From contig OMTX01000027.1 of assembly GCA_900314085.1 (NCBI GenBank), forward strand, positions 1 to 49,371: a stretch of DNA of 49,371 bases, written 5' to 3'. A program made the position numbers and the translations under genes. Source of the DNA: an uncultured Lachnospiraceae bacterium (GTDB lineage Bacteria; Bacillota; Clostridia; Lachnospirales; Lachnospiraceae). Below, piece by piece: positions 6,958 to 15,216 of this stretch (within the stretch, counting starts at the first letter, position 1; every line of letters starts with the position of its first letter). The notes below the pieces were generated by a model. It made no database searches. It was not told the origin of the DNA and saw nothing but the letters and a program-made list of their open reading frames with translations.

Positions 6958-8592
6958 TTACGACGAATACTCGGATTCGACGAGGCGCTCCACCCCGTAC
7001 TTCTTCCGGAGAGTCGGCTTTTCGATCTTTCCCGTGGCATTCCGGGGAACATCTGCAAATATTATTCTCTTCGGACGCTTGTAGCGGGGAAGCGTCAGGC
7101 AGAAGCGGTCCATCTCCTCTTCGTCCGCGGAAACACCGGCCTTCAGCTGAATGATAGCGCCGGTGATCTCGCCGAGACGCTTGTCCGGAAGGCCGATGAC
7201 TGCGACGTCATCCACTTTCGGATGCTCCATCAGGAAGTTCTCGATCTCCACAGGGTAGATATTTTCACCGCCGGAAACGATGACGTCCTTCTTCCGGTCG
7301 ACGAGGTAGTAGAAGCCGTCCGCGTCCTGCCGGGCCATGTCGCCGGTATAGAGCCACCCGTCCTTCAGGACCTCCGCCGTCGCTTCCGGGTTCTTGTAAT
7401 AGCCTTCCATAATGCCGGGTCCCTTCACGCAGAGCTCCCCGACTTCACCGGGCGCCACGTCGTGTCCGTCTTCATCGCGGATTGCGCACTCCCACCGGTA
7501 GCCGGGAACGCCGATGGCGCCAACCTTCGCGATATTGTCGAGGCCGAGATGGACGCAGCCCGGTCCCGTCGATTCGGACAGGCCGTAGTTCGTGTCGTAG
7601 AGGTGGTCCGGGAAGTAGTCCTTCCAGTGACGAATCAGGGACGGCGGCACAGGCTGGGCACCGATATGCATGAGGCGCCACTGCTTGAGAGAATAATCAG
7701 AGAGCTTCACATCGCCCCTGTCCAGGGCATCGAGAATATCCTGGGCCCAGGGAACGAGCAGCCAGACAATCGTGCAATGCTCGTCGGAAACGGCTTTCAG
7801 GATGATGTCGGGCTTCGTCCCCTTCAGAAGAACCGCCCGGCTTCCCGCAAAGAGGGAACCCATCCAATGGAATTTTGCCCCCGTATGATAGAGGGGCGGG
7901 ATGCAGAGGAAGCAGTCGTCTCTCGTTGTCCGGTGGTGGACAGCTTCCATCTCGGCTGCCTGGGAAAGGGACCTGTGCTTGTGCAGAATAGCCTTGGGAA
8001 AACCCGTCGTTCCTGATGAAAAATAAATGGCCGCCTCGTCCTCATCCGTCAGGGGAATGCCCGGTTCCGTCGAAGGGAAGTCGGAAACGATCTCGTAATA
8101 GGGCTCCGCAAATTCAGGGCATGTCCCGCCGACATAGATGAGCGTCCGGTTTGCACAGATCTCTTCCGCATTGATCTCAATCCGGTTCACAAACTCCGGG
8201 CCGAAGAACATGACGGTGACATCCGAAAGCTCCGCGCAGTAGGAAATCTCATTTGCCGTATAGCGGAAATTGAAGGGAACGGCAACCGCTCCCGTCTTCA
8301 GAATTCCGAAGTAGATGGGCAGCCATTCGAGGCAGTTGAACATCAGGATGGCAACCTTGTCCCCCTTCCCGATGCCCCGGGCAAGGAGCATATTCGCCAC
8401 CCGGTTCGCCTTCTCATTGAAGACTGTCCAGGTGATTTCATGGCGGAAGGGATGAGAAGATGTCTGCTGGACGAGGTCGTACTCCTTATACGACATCTTC
8501 CGCGTCTCTTCCATCTCAGGATTGAGCTCCACAAGAGCAATCTCGTCCCCGTATTCCCGGGCATTTCGTATCAAAAGATCCGTTACAGGCAT
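6958..8592 (-). CDS. AMP-forming acyl-CoA synthetase (class I adenylate-forming enzyme)
   Basis: Activates a carboxylic acid as acyl-AMP and passes it to CoA. It has 544 residues. Motifs in order: phosphate-binding loop YFSSGTTGFPKA (about 190), GLSESTGPG, GYYKNPEAT, the hinge region WLYTGDMARQDADGFYY, and the C-terminal catalytic Lys in NATGKIEKPTLRKK. Similarity is to fatty-acid or other carboxylate CoA ligases; the acid is not deducible from sequence. The ATG at 8592 has a GGAGG site six bases upstream; the open frame further upstream has no such site. It stands alone between the CheC-like gene and TraX. Confidence 0.9.
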   Translation of the reverse strand: MPVTDLLIRNAREYGDEIALVELNPEMEETRKMSYKEYDLVQQTSSHPFRHEITWTVFNEKANRVANMLLARGIGKGDKVAILMFNCLEWLPIYFGILKTGAVAVPFNFRYTANEISYCAELSDVTVMFFGPEFVNRIEINAEEICANRTLIYVGGTCPEFAEPYYEIVSDFPSTEPGIPLTDEDEAAIYFSSGTTGFPKAILHKHRSLSQAAEMEAVHHRTTRDDCFLCIPPLYHTGAKFHWMGSLFAGSRAVLLKGTKPDIILKAVSDEHCTIVWLLVPWAQDILDALDRGDVKLSDYSLKQWRLMHIGAQPVPPSLIRHWKDYFPDHLYDTNYGLSESTGPGCVHLGLDNIAKVGAIGVPGYRWECAIRDEDGHDVAPGEVGELCVKGPGIMEGYYKNPEATAEVLKDGWLYTGDMARQDADGFYYLVDRKKDVIVSGGENIYPVEIENFLMEHPKVDDVAVIGLPDKRLGEITGAIIQLKAGVSADEEEMDRFCLTLPRYKRPKRIIFADVPRNATGKIEKPTLRKKYGVERLVESEYSS

Positions 8593-8760
8593 CTTTTCCT
8601 CCCCCTCCTGTTGTGCGTTCCTCCCGCATGTCTTCATGCGCAGGTCACAGGATATCCTTGTCTTCTGTGTGAAAATGCATTGTCAAATTCACCGGTTCCT
8701 ACAGTGTACCATTTCCCGCCTGCCCGGAAAACACTTTTCTGCTTTAACGCAAAAAACCTT

Positions 8761-8798
8761 TTAAAAAAAACGTCTGCCTGCAAAACTTCTGCAGGCAG
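8761..8798 (-). terminator. Terminator of the SBP/DUF6106/TraX transcript
   Basis: A 9-bp perfect stem CTGCCTGCA/TGCAGGCAG (8774-8782 with 8790-8798) is followed in the minus direction by a run of eight T (8763-8770). It lies 11 bases past the TraX stop. Confidence 0.9.
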
Positions 8799-8809
8799 GC
8801 GGGAAAAAT

Positions 8810-9625
8810 TCATTTGAACAGGGGGAGGTAATTGAAATTGAAAACCGCCGACCCGTAGGCAGCGAGTCCGATGATGAAGAGATGAACCGGGTAGAAGGCA
8901 TAAAAGAAGTACTTAAGCTGCCGTCCCCGCTTGCCATTATAAAACCAGATGAAGATGAGATCGACGAAGGCGAGATACTCTATGCTTCCGCAAGTAAGTC
9001 CCAAAAGCAGGACACCGACGGCAAAGCCCAGTGTATTGCTGATACGAACCCGCATCAGGTCGTAAGCAGGCTTCTTCCGCTCCGCCAGCACATACATGAC
9101 GATGATCGTGCACACCCCGCCGGCTCCGTAGTCCGTGGACAGGAACTCAGCTCCGAGGGCGCAGCCGGCCGTAGCAATGAGAATCAGCAGGAAACGAAGG
9201 AAAACATTGCTGACCGGAGGGGCCTCGCCAGCTTTTCCCCGGTCTCCGTCAACGAGCCCGATCAGGGTAATGGCGAGACCGCCGAACATAAGAGTGAAGA
9301 AGACATTCTGATAGGACGAATCGAAGAGGGTTCCGGAGAAGGCCATGTCAAAGGGGATCTCGGAAACCGCCGCAAAGATCAGCAGCCGGGCGATATACTT
9401 CCACCGGCTTTTCGTATAGTAGAAGCCCTCTGCCAGAAGGAAACAGAAGATGGGAAAGGCAATCCTGCCTATGCCACGGCCGATCTCGTAGACCGTGTAC
9501 CCGTAATTCATGCCGAAATCGACGGTCACGTGGTCGATCAGCATCGTCACGATGGCGAGGATCTTCAGAAAGGCCCCGTCAAAGACTGCCTTTCCGCCGC
9601 GACTATTATTATTTTCTTCAATCAT
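8810..9625 (-). CDS. TraX-family integral membrane protein
   Basis: 271 residues with about eight hydrophobic helices. The opening after a polar head, FDGAFLKILAIVTMLIDHV, and GIGRIAFPIFCFLLAEGFYYTKSRWKY are hallmarks of the TraX family. That family is named for F-pilin acetylation but is widespread, in Firmicutes mostly without assigned function. TraX relatives have an acyltransferase-3-like architecture, so an envelope acetylation role is possible but unproven. Its ATG overlaps the end of the upstream DUF6106-like gene by eight bases, indicating translational coupling. No conjugation genes are present. Confidence 0.85.
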   Translation of the reverse strand: MIEENNNSRGGKAVFDGAFLKILAIVTMLIDHVTVDFGMNYGYTVYEIGRGIGRIAFPIFCFLLAEGFYYTKSRWKYIARLLIFAAVSEIPFDMAFSGTLFDSSYQNVFFTLMFGGLAITLIGLVDGDRGKAGEAPPVSNVFLRFLLILIATAGCALGAEFLSTDYGAGGVCTIIVMYVLAERKKPAYDLMRVRISNTLGFAVGVLLLGLTCGSIEYLAFVDLIFIWFYNGKRGRQLKYFFYAFYPVHLFIIGLAAYGSAVFNFNYLPLFK

Positions 9626-10148
9626 TTGTGAGGATGACCTCCCGGGGCTTTACCCGGTGCATGGCCTGAAGCACCTCGCGGTTCGGCTGGAAGAGGATGG
9701 CATACTCGGTTGCGCTGTCCTTCGCGTCCTTTGCGATCAGGCAGTAGGTGTCGCGATCGTTGTCATTGCCGCAGGCATTCAGGGTTTTCAGGCGCTTCTC
9801 CGCGTAGCTGTGAAGGGCAGGGTTTCCCTGGGGAGCGACAAGCACCAGTTCCTCCTTGAGGTCGACCGTGCGCAGATCCTTGCGGTTCTCCTTCGAGATG
9901 ATCTTTGCCACATCAAAGACGCCGTTTGTCACACTGTAGTCGAAGTCGATGTCAATGGAACGATTGTAGAAATAGAAAACCACAAAGAAGGCAATCGCCA
10001 CGAGCCAGCCAATCGTCATCAAGGGCGGATAGAAAAAGCTGAACAGGAGGGCGACAATCGCAAGCCCGATGAAAACATAGGCAACGGCCCGCTGGCCGGC
10101 CAACGGATGACGGGCTACGGAATCTTCTACAAATACATCTTCAAGCAT
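9618..10148 (-). CDS. Small membrane protein, DUF6106-like
   Basis: 176 residues from ATG 10148 (MLEDVFVEDSVARH). Two adjacent hydrophobic helices (about 27-70) are followed by a cytosolic beta-rich domain with DFDYSVTNGVFDVAKI, where an Asn/Asp-rich stretch (NACGNDNDRDTY) interrupts strands. The layout resembles DUF6106 proteins of Clostridia; this name is from memory of the family and function is unknown. AAGG nine bases before the ATG is the ribosome site; an in-frame TTG two codons earlier is less likely. It is 83 bases from the sugar-binding protein gene upstream and overlaps TraX downstream. Confidence 0.7.
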   Translation of the reverse strand: MLEDVFVEDSVARHPLAGQRAVAYVFIGLAIVALLFSFFYPPLMTIGWLVAIAFFVVFYFYNRSIDIDFDYSVTNGVFDVAKIISKENRKDLRTVDLKEELVLVAPQGNPALHSYAEKRLKTLNACGNDNDRDTYCLIAKDAKDSATEYAILFQPNREVLQAMHRVKPREVILTND

Positions 10149-10231
10149 AATCAAAGCCTTTCAAAAAACTGCACATTCAGTACTATCTGCTCTGTCCGCC
10201 TGCCATCTGCAGCCGGGCAGCCTGCCTCAGG

Positions 10232-11581
10232 TCAATTGTTTCCCATCTGGAAATTGATATCGTCCTCCGCAATCTGCAGCTCGGTAACGATGTCAGCATT
10301 CTTGCCGCAGATATTCCGCAGGGCATTGGCGAGATCCTTCCTGGCCGGTGTATAATAGTCGTTCTGCTCCACGGGCTGCACATGGGTGCCCATCTCCACA
10401 ATCTCGGCATTGACCGGCTGATTGTTGAAATAGGGGACGCCCTCCTGGTAGATATTCGAGTCATTGGCATGGGACCAGGTCGAGATGACGCCGCCCTCCT
10501 TCAGAGCCGCATCGTAGGTCTCCTTCGCCCCGGCACCGCCGCCGAAGGTATAGGAAAGAAAGTCCTTTGCCAGGTCCTGCTTTTGGCAGGCAGAAGTGAT
10601 ATAGAGGGAAGAGCCGCCGTTCGAAGCGTAGCCCTCTTTCCCGGACAGGGTGGGGAGCGTCGTAATCGCCCACTTGCCTTCATTCTCCGGCAGCTGTTCA
10701 AGAGTTGAGAGGATCCAGTTTCCGTTCATGATACCGGCCACCTGGTCGCCCATGATGCAGTTGTCCGTGTAGTCCGGCCAGTCCTCGCAGAGAAGGAGAG
10801 CGTGACTCGCCACTGCCTCCTTCAGAACACCCATGATCTGAACCATAGCCGCATTGTTTACGAAATAGGGCCTGCCGTCCTTGAAAAGAGATGTTCCCTC
10901 CGCCTGCAGCATCATATAGGGCAGGTCATTTCCGTCCCCGTCCATGGCCAGCAGGTACTTCCCGGTTTTGTCGTAGACGTCCTTCCCGATTTTCAGCCAG
11001 TCCGCCCAGGTCACCCCGGTCACATCGTCTATCGTATAACCGGCCTTCGCAAGCAGATCCGTCCGGTAGGCAAAAACAACGGTACCGTTGTCGACAGGAA
11101 AGCCGTAGTGGGTCCCGTCAATTGTAGAAAAGGAAATCTTCTCGGCGGAGAAATCGTCCCAGTTCACATCCGCGTCATCTGCAGACACGAAGACCGCAGG
11201 ATAATTCGTCACGTACTGGTGGATGTAGTGATCCTGAAAGAGGATGATGTCGGGCAGAGCGCTCACATCCCCTTTCGAACCGGCCAGGGTAACCGCGTCC
11301 TCCACGTCCGCAGACTGGGTGACATTGATGATGTTCAGCTTGAACGCCGGATCCTTCTTCTGATAGGCCGCTTCGGCCGCCTTCATGGCCGGTCCGTTGA
11401 ACTGTTCTTCCCAGATATAGACGGAAAGCTCATGCTCCCCCTCTGTGGAAACGTCCACCTTTTCGGCTCCGGACGAGGTCTCCTCTTTCACTCCGGTCGA
11501 GGTGGTATCCGTCCTTCCGCAGCCCGCGAGAAGAGACAGGGCAATGACTCCCGCCAGCGCTATCGTCAATCCTTTTTTCAT
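10232..11581 (-). CDS. Extracellular solute-binding lipoprotein, carbohydrate type
   Basis: The substrate receptor of an ABC sugar importer. It has 449 residues, starting MKKGLTIALAGVIALSLLAGC: a signal peptide with lipobox LAGC (Cys21). A Thr/Ser/Glu-rich linker precedes the binding fold (ELSVYIWEEQF, FPVDNGTVVFAYRTDLLAKAG, MNGNWILSTLEQLP, YTPARKDLANAL), which fits family 1 solute-binding proteins. The ligand is unknown. No permease or ATPase gene is adjacent: upstream is an AraC regulator and downstream the DUF6106-like gene, so it must share permeases coded elsewhere. The promoter is at 11706-11734, with a leader of about 118 bases. Confidence 0.9.
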   Translation of the reverse strand: MKKGLTIALAGVIALSLLAGCGRTDTTSTGVKEETSSGAEKVDVSTEGEHELSVYIWEEQFNGPAMKAAEAAYQKKDPAFKLNIINVTQSADVEDAVTLAGSKGDVSALPDIILFQDHYIHQYVTNYPAVFVSADDADVNWDDFSAEKISFSTIDGTHYGFPVDNGTVVFAYRTDLLAKAGYTIDDVTGVTWADWLKIGKDVYDKTGKYLLAMDGDGNDLPYMMLQAEGTSLFKDGRPYFVNNAAMVQIMGVLKEAVASHALLLCEDWPDYTDNCIMGDQVAGIMNGNWILSTLEQLPENEGKWAITTLPTLSGKEGYASNGGSSLYITSACQKQDLAKDFLSYTFGGGAGAKETYDAALKEGGVISTWSHANDSNIYQEGVPYFNNQPVNAEIVEMGTHVQPVEQNDYYTPARKDLANALRNICGKNADIVTELQIAEDDINFQMGNN

Positions 11582-11705
11582 GTATTCCCCCAAAAATTCA
11601 TGCAAGAACGAAAGCCCGAAAACGCCGGTGCTTCGCTTTTCCCTGCTGCAAAACAAAACGGCTGCCGGTTTCGCCATGTCTTTCGCAGAAAACTGCATTT
11701 TTTAT

Positions 11706-11734
11706 ATTATACTCAATTCTCCCATGCCTGCCAA
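11706..11734 (-). promoter_or_regulatory. Promoter of the solute-binding protein gene
   Basis: On the minus strand: TTGGCA (complement of 11729-11734), 17-bp spacer, TATAAT (complement of 11706-11711). It lies between the AraC stop and the lipoprotein start, so the lipoprotein has its own promoter. The AraC protein is a plausible regulator of it. Confidence 0.75.
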
Positions 11735-11762
11735 ATACCCTTAGGGCAGGGCAGAAAGGACC

Positions 11763-12701
11763 TCAGCTGTTTTTTCCTTCCCACCCCTTCTTCGCAGTGA
11801 TATGGTAGCCGCGGAGAGAAATGTCCCGGTCGCCGGACTGGCGGCGCCACCGGTTCGGCGTCGTTCCCGTCACCTTGCGGAAGTTCCGGTTGAATGTGGA
11901 AAGAGTCGGAAATCCCACCTTTTCCGCAATCCCCTGGATGGGATCCTCCGTTTTTTCCAGCAGATCGCAGGCCTTTTTGATCCGGACGAAGTTCACATAG
12001 TCCAAAGGCTTCATCTGCATGATATTTTCAAAGGTTCTGCGAAAGTGGCTCTCTGACAAGGCGCAGGAAAGAGCCATGTCACTGATGTGAACATCCTCTG
12101 CATAGTGCGCATCCACATAGAACAGTGCCTTGTCTATGCTCTTCGAAAGCCCCCTGCTCTTCTTCAGGGATTCCCTCTCCTCATCCAGGCGCAGAAGCTC
12201 GATGACGACGGCACGGAGGTAGCCCTTGATGCTCTCGCTGTAATAGGGCTCCCGTGCCCGGCACTCCTCGAATATCGCCCGCACGGCTGCATCCATCCGC
12301 TCGTTGTGGACACGGCTCTTCAGGGTTCCCCTGCGGTTGATGACGCGGAGGATGTCGTCCGCGGAGAGCGGGCAGTCCGCCATTTCATTCTTCACAAACC
12401 CCTCTATGTCAATGAAGAGGTACTCCCACTTGCATACATTGCCCGGGTCGGAAATCGTCGTATGGGGAATCCTCTCCGGAATGAAGGTGAACATCTCATC
12501 CCCATAGCGGTACTCCCTGTCATCAATCAGCAGGCGCCCATGCCCGTGGTAGCAGTAGCCGATCTCTGCGTAATTATGGAAATGCTCCTGCTCCCCCAGG
12601 CCCAGACCGTATTCCTGCTCCCAGCCCTTGCCCAGCTTCGGCAGAACGTAAGAATCCGCCGGCATCGTATAATAGCGGAATTCCACTTCCGGCTTCTTCA
12701 T
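11763..12701 (-). CDS. AraC-family transcriptional regulator
   Basis: 312 residues. An N-terminal cupin-like sensor domain (HFHNYAEIGYCYHGHGRLLIDDREYRYGD, then FIPERIPH) is typical of sugar-responsive AraC regulators. The C-terminal double helix-turn-helix (about 200-300) contains HISDMALSCALSESHFRRTF and GFPTLSTFNRNFRKVTGTTPNRWR. The ATG at 12701 follows a GGAG site. It is directly upstream of, and co-oriented with, the orphan solute-binding lipoprotein; regulation of that gene is inferred from context. Confidence 0.93.
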   Translation of the reverse strand: MKKPEVEFRYYTMPADSYVLPKLGKGWEQEYGLGLGEQEHFHNYAEIGYCYHGHGRLLIDDREYRYGDEMFTFIPERIPHTTISDPGNVCKWEYLFIDIEGFVKNEMADCPLSADDILRVINRRGTLKSRVHNERMDAAVRAIFEECRAREPYYSESIKGYLRAVVIELLRLDEERESLKKSRGLSKSIDKALFYVDAHYAEDVHISDMALSCALSESHFRRTFENIMQMKPLDYVNFVRIKKACDLLEKTEDPIQGIAEKVGFPTLSTFNRNFRKVTGTTPNRWRRQSGDRDISLRGYHITAKKGWEGKNS

Positions 12702-12739
12702 CCTTGCAAATCTCCTTTCAAATCCCTTTTTTGCAAATC

Positions 12740-12894
12740 TGCTAACTATTCAGCACACAAAAATTGAAAATGCGTTTGGCGCTTGCGTCAAAAAGCATTT
12801 TCGACTTTTGTGTGGCCAGGCGGCGCAGCCGCCCGGAAGCCCTGGCAACGAGGATTTCGAAGAAATCCGAGTTTGGGCTTCTGAATAGTTAGCA
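12740..12894. repeat. MITE-like palindromic element, long form (155 bp)
   Basis: It is bounded by a 14-bp inverted repeat TGCTAACTATTCAG (12740-12753) and its complement (12881-12894). Inside are three more hairpins: an arm near 12759-12809, GGCGGC/GCCGCC near 12830, and GGATTTC-GAA-GAAATCC near 12852. The last region, from GGCAACG to AAATCCGAG, is shared with the element at 21912-21976. There is no open frame with a start signal. It sits between the AraC gene and acyP. The non-autonomous-transposon reading is inference. Confidence 0.75.
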
Positions 12895-12936
12895 AATCCA
12901 ATCTTCTTAAATATAGCAGAAACCGGGCCGGAATGG

Positions 12937-12942
12937 TACAAT
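12937..12942 (+). promoter_or_regulatory. Extended -10 promoter giving a leaderless acyP mRNA
   Basis: TACAAT at 12937-12942 is preceded by TGG (extended -10). The -35 region is poor. The box ends seven bases before the acyP ATG (12950), and those bases (CTTTCCC) cannot pair with 16S rRNA, so the message is probably leaderless. Confidence 0.5.
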
Positions 12943-12949
12943 CTTTCCC

Positions 12950-13234
12950 ATGAATGACAAAATCCGAAAAGAAATCCTTTTCTACGGCCGCGTCCAGGGC
13001 GTCGGCTTCCGCTACTATGCCAAACACGGGGCCGATGCCTTCGGCCTGACCGGAAACATCGAGAACCTCTACGACGGCTCTGTCCGCATGGAAGTCCAGG
13101 GGCTGTCCGAAGACATCGACCGCCTCATCGCCTTCCTCCGGCAGCAGCGCTTCATCGAAATCGACTCCATGGACGTGAAGTCCCTGCCCCTTGAAGAAAG
13201 CGAATACAGCTTCACCGTGAAGGACTCGTGGTAA
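12950..13234 (+). CDS. acyP: Acylphosphatase
   Basis: Hydrolyses carboxyl-phosphate bonds such as acetyl phosphate or 1,3-bisphosphoglycerate. It has 94 residues, the usual size. The phosphate-binding loop with catalytic Arg is GRVQGVGFRYYAKHGA (residues 14-29), and the catalytic Asn lies in GLTGNIENLYDGSV. The ATG at 12950 has no ribosome site; the promoter 12937-12942 points to a leaderless message. It is one of few plus-strand genes here and converges on glmS. Confidence 0.95.
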   Translation: MNDKIRKEILFYGRVQGVGFRYYAKHGADAFGLTGNIENLYDGSVRMEVQGLSEDIDRLIAFLRQQRFIEIDSMDVKSLPLEESEYSFTVKDSW

Positions 13235-13303
13235 AAACGGCAGGTGGCAGAAGGCCTCTTCAAATGCGCTGCTCACCCATTTCTGTCCAAAATAAAACGA
13301 AAG

Positions 13304-13339
13304 GGGCCCGCCGGCAGGAAATTTCCTGCCGGCGGGCCC
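13304..13339. terminator. Terminator hairpin of glmS, between convergent acyP and glmS
   Basis: A perfect 36-bp palindrome (two 18-bp arms) rich in GC. On the minus strand it is followed by a T-rich stretch (CCCCTTTCGTTTTATTTT), so it mainly ends the glmS transcript. On the plus strand the T tract is missing. Confidence 0.85.
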
Positions 13340-13361
13340 GCATGCGTCTAAATGAAATTTG

Positions 13362-15188
13362 TCACTCCACCGTGACGGACTTCGCCAGGTTCCGGGGCTT
13401 GTCCACATCGCAGCCCTTGCCGACCGCCACATAGTAGGCGAAAAGCTGCAGGGGGATGATGGCCAGGGAGTTCGCGAACCAGGGGTTCGTCCGGGGCACG
13501 TAGATGCAGTAGTCAGCGACATTTTCGATGTCGGTATTGTCCTCGTTTGTGACCGCCAGAACAAAGGCTCCCCGGGAACGGACCTCGACAATATTCGAGA
13601 CGGTCTTCGGGATGAGGTCCGGCTGGGTGGCAATGGCGACAAAGGGCGTGCCCTCCTCCACGAGAGAGATGGTCCCGTGCTTCAGTTCCCCGGCCGCATA
13701 GGCTTCCGAATGATTGTAGGAAATCTCCTTCAGTTTCAGGGAGCCCTCGAGGCCGATGCAGTAGTCGATGCCCCGTCCGATGAAGAAGACGTCTTTCGCC
13801 GTGATGAAACGGGAGGCGATCTTCTGAATCCGGTCCCGATTGTTCAGGAGCATCTCAATCTGCTCCGGCAAGGTCTTCAAATCCCGGATGAAGCCCTTCA
13901 TGTCCTCATCGGAAATCTGCCCCCTCACCGAGCCGAATTTCAAGGTCAAAAGGTACATGGCAGCAAGCTGGGCAGAATAAGCCTTCGTTGTAGCAACGGC
14001 AATCTCCGGGCCTGCCCACGTATACATGACGGCATCGGCGTCACGGGCAATGGAAGAGCCTACGACATTTACGATGCCAAGCGTCTTCACGCCCCGCTCC
14101 TTCGCGAGCCGCAGGGCTGCGAGCGAATCAGCTGTCTCCCCGGACTGGGAGATGATGATACATAAGTCCTTCTTCCCCAGAATAGGATTCCGATACTTGA
14201 ATTCAGAAGCCAAATCCACATCGACAGGAATCCGCGTCAGGCCTTCAATGATGTAGCGGCTTGTCATGCCCACATGCCAGGCGGAACCGCAGGCAATGAT
14301 ATGGATGCGCTCAATATCCCGGATTTCCTCATCTGAGAGCCCCAGCTCTTCGATGTCAATCTTTCCTTCTTTGAGCCGGGGGGAGATAGTGTCACGGACA
14401 GCCTTGGGCTGCTCGTACATCTCCTTCAGCATGAAGTGGGGATAGCCACCCTTCTCTGCTGCATTCGCATCCCAGTCCACGTGGGAGAGTTCTTTCGTAA
14501 TCGGATCCCCGTCGATGGAAAAGAAGGAAATGTCCGACTTCGTCAGGACCGCAATCTCTTCATTGTCAATATAATAGACATCCCTCGTGTAGGAAAGAAT
14601 AGCGGGGACATCGGAAGCGATAAAAGCCGCCCCGTCTGCCTTGCCGACGACGAGTGGGCAGTCTTTGCGAACAGCGTATACCGTATCCGGGTGGTCAGCA
14701 AAGAGCATGCCGAGGGCGTAGGAACCGGTTACCCGGTGGATGACCTTCTCTATGGCCTCCAGGGCATTCCCCTGATAATAATAATCAAGGAGCTGGGCAA
14801 CAACTTCAGTATCCGTGTCGGACCTGAATGTGTAGCCCTTCTTCAGGAGCTTGTCCTTCAAGGCCTGGTAGTTTTCAATGATGCCGTTGTGAACGACCGC
14901 AATCGTCCCCGCCGTATTGAGATGGGGGTGGGCATTCGTATCGTTCGGCTCCCCGTGGGTAGCCCAGCGGGTGTGGCCGATGCCGATCGTGCCGGGCATC
15001 GTCGCCCCGTCGTGAGTGAGCTCCGCCAGGGCATTCAGGCGGCCGCGCGTCTTTTCGACCGCAATCCGCTCTCCGTCAAAGACCGCCATTCCGGCAGAGT
15101 CATAGCCCCGGTATTCAAGTTTTGACAGGCCATTCAAGAGGATCGGAGCCGCCTGGCTCTCTCCCACATATCCGACAATACCGCACAT
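13362..15188 (-). CDS. glmS: Glutamine-fructose-6-phosphate aminotransferase (isomerising)
   Basis: Makes glucosamine-6-phosphate from fructose-6-P and glutamine, the entry to UDP-GlcNAc and cell-wall synthesis. It has 608 residues. The start MCGIVGYVGES puts Cys2 as the N-terminal glutaminase nucleophile, followed by the GAT domain (HTRWATHGEPNDTNAHPH). Two SIS sugar-isomerase domains carry IIACGSAWHVG, ISQSGETADSLAAL and FFIGRGIDY. The protein ends NLAKSVTVE as in the family. A longer open frame exists, but Cys2 fixes the start. Only 28 bases separate it from the LCP gene, so it is probably cotranscribed and has no glmS ribozyme. Confidence 0.97.
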   Translation of the reverse strand: MCGIVGYVGESQAAPILLNGLSKLEYRGYDSAGMAVFDGERIAVEKTRGRLNALAELTHDGATMPGTIGIGHTRWATHGEPNDTNAHPHLNTAGTIAVVHNGIIENYQALKDKLLKKGYTFRSDTDTEVVAQLLDYYYQGNALEAIEKVIHRVTGSYALGMLFADHPDTVYAVRKDCPLVVGKADGAAFIASDVPAILSYTRDVYYIDNEEIAVLTKSDISFFSIDGDPITKELSHVDWDANAAEKGGYPHFMLKEMYEQPKAVRDTISPRLKEGKIDIEELGLSDEEIRDIERIHIIACGSAWHVGMTSRYIIEGLTRIPVDVDLASEFKYRNPILGKKDLCIIISQSGETADSLAALRLAKERGVKTLGIVNVVGSSIARDADAVMYTWAGPEIAVATTKAYSAQLAAMYLLTLKFGSVRGQISDEDMKGFIRDLKTLPEQIEMLLNNRDRIQKIASRFITAKDVFFIGRGIDYCIGLEGSLKLKEISYNHSEAYAAGELKHGTISLVEEGTPFVAIATQPDLIPKTVSNIVEVRSRGAFVLAVTNEDNTDIENVADYCIYVPRTNPWFANSLAIIPLQLFAYYVAVGKGCDVDKPRNLAKSVTVE

Positions 15189-15216
15189 GGTCTTCCTCCT
15201 TCCTGCTCTTCCCCTC

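Noticed and set aside
6886..8016. 376-codon plus-strand open frame opposite the acyl-CoA synthetase
   Set aside because: Antisense shadow; the minus-strand gene has all adenylate-forming motifs.
8810..9625. Evidence of a conjugative element from TraX
   Set aside because: TraX-family proteins are common chromosomal genes in Firmicutes, and no relaxase, coupling protein or integrase is present.
15189..15216. glmS ribozyme upstream of glmS
   Set aside because: Only 28 bases are available between the genes, and the usual ribozyme core is not recognisable.
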